Shown piece by piece: positions 5,792-6,210 of a DNA stretch of 6,210 nucleotides. The notes beneath the pieces are model-generated. The model saw only the letters and a program-made list of their open reading frames with translations, was not told where the DNA came from and did not search any database. The translations under genes and the position numbers were made by a program. Source of the DNA: an uncultured Bacilli bacterium (lineage in GTDB: Bacteria; Bacillota_I; Bacilli_A; RFN20; DUOF01); the NCBI GenBank assembly GCA_934101685.1, contig CAKORZ010000073.1, forward strand, positions 1 to 6,210, read 5' to 3'. How positions within the stretch are numbered: the first letter of the stretch is position 1; every line of letters starts with the position of its first letter.

Positions 5792-6210
5792 CTACTCCTC
5801 CTTACTAATGCTAATTAACTTACCTTGTTTATAATATCTCTTTCTTATCTTTTTATCAATTATACGATTAAAAAAAGTAAATTTAGATTCTTTTTTCTGA
5901 AGTGGCTCTACTAAAATAGTCACACATCCAACTTTATTTGCGCACCACATATCAGTCAACAATTGATCACCTACAAAGGCACACTCATTAGGCTTAATAT
6001 TATTATTCTCTAAAAACTTTTTTAGTTTACCTTGAGTAGGCTTTTTAGCATGTGATAAGAATCTTAAAGAACAAGGATTACAGAAAGTACTTAAACGTTT
6101 TTCATTATTATTAGAAATGATTATTAATTCAATTTCTTTTTCTTTTAATTCTTCAATAAGCTTATATACTCTTTCTGTAGGTATAGCTACATCATACCCT
6201 ACTAGTGTAT
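5792..6210 (-). CDS. yqeG: YqeG-family HAD phosphatase (5' end off window)
   Basis: 139 codons of the C-terminal part are present and the gene runs off the right edge. YqeG is a HAD superfamily IIIA-type phosphatase whose physiological substrate is uncertain. The first full codons read TLVGYD, so the window cuts just inside the catalytic DxDNTLV motif; the partial codon before it (xAT) is compatible with Asn. HAD motif II is 'IIISNNNEKR', motif III is the Lys of 'AKKP', and motif IV is 'FVGDQLLTD', close to the B. subtilis protein as I recall it. It ends with KEE and in-frame tandem stops TAG TAA (5794-5789). The codons AAG GAG GAG serve as the Shine-Dalgarno sequence of yqeH, four bases downstream. 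The operon promoter must lie beyond the window. Confidence 0.92.
   Translation of the reverse strand, partial: TLVGYDVAIPTERVYKLIEELKEKEIELIIISNNNEKRLSTFCNPCSLRFLSHAKKPTQGKLKKFLENNNIKPNECAFVGDQLLTDMWCANKVGCVTILVEPLQKKESKFTFFNRIIDKKIRKRYYKQGKLISISKEE
5795..5803 (-). promoter_or_regulatory. Ribosome binding site of yqeH inside the yqeG coding end
   Basis: The minus strand reads AAGGAGGAG, encoding the last three residues (KEE) of YqeG. The AAGGAGG core is 9 bases from the yqeH ATG. It fixes the yqeH start and ties translation of the two genes together. Confidence 0.85.

Noticed and set aside
1..6210. CRISPR array, tRNA, riboswitch, insertion sequence or prophage signals
   Set aside because: No spaced direct repeats, tRNA-like folds, T-box-like leader, transposase or terminal repeats were seen; nearly all of the window is explained by coding sequence. 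A T-box for the MetRS genes, if any, would be off window.

Overview
This is a strongly AT-rich bacterial window (A/T-ending codons, T-run terminators) in which every tryptophan in the called genes is encoded by TGG and no called gene contains an in-frame TGA. Gene content and order point to a low-GC Bacillota/Mollicutes-type organism. The minus-strand block follows the Bacillus yqeG-yqeH-(aroE)-yhbY-nadD-yqeK-rsfS order but lacks aroE. A host such as an uncultured gut Bacilli lineage is my inference; no marker in the window fixes the genus.

Layout. Bases 1-563 (+) hold the 3' part of a methionyl-tRNA synthetase gene of the archaeal/Bacteroides/E. coli-like type. It is followed after 12 bases by a complete second methionyl-tRNA synthetase (576-2156, +) of the Bacillus-like type with atypical HIGH and KMSKS motifs. 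A bidirectional hairpin terminator (2216-2261) separates these from a convergent lone AbiEi-family antitoxin-like gene (minus strand, 2274-2861), which has its own putative promoter overlapped by an inverted repeat. A second terminator (2931-2966, -) closes the minus-strand operon that runs from beyond the right edge: yqeG (partial, 5792-6210), yqeH (4672-5787), yhbY (4388-4672), a fused nadD-yqeK gene (3321-4388) and rsfS (2972-3307). All intergenic gaps are about 120 bases or less.

How the genes fit together. The minus operon is a conserved housekeeping unit: YqeH (30S assembly GTPase), YhbY (CRM-domain pre-50S factor) and RsfS (50S silencing factor) act on ribosomes. NadD makes the NAD precursor, and its fused YqeK domain probably hydrolyses Ap4A, a by-product of aminoacyl-tRNA synthetases. 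Genes are coupled by 1-base TAATG overlaps or very short gaps. The plus-strand pair concerns methionine charging of tRNA.

I see no CRISPR array, tRNA, rRNA, insertion sequence or riboswitch. The items most worth a second look are the tandem unlike MetRS genes, the unusual active-site motifs of the second one, the antitoxin-like gene without a toxin, and the NadD-YqeK fusion. I do not see a clearly new multi-gene system.
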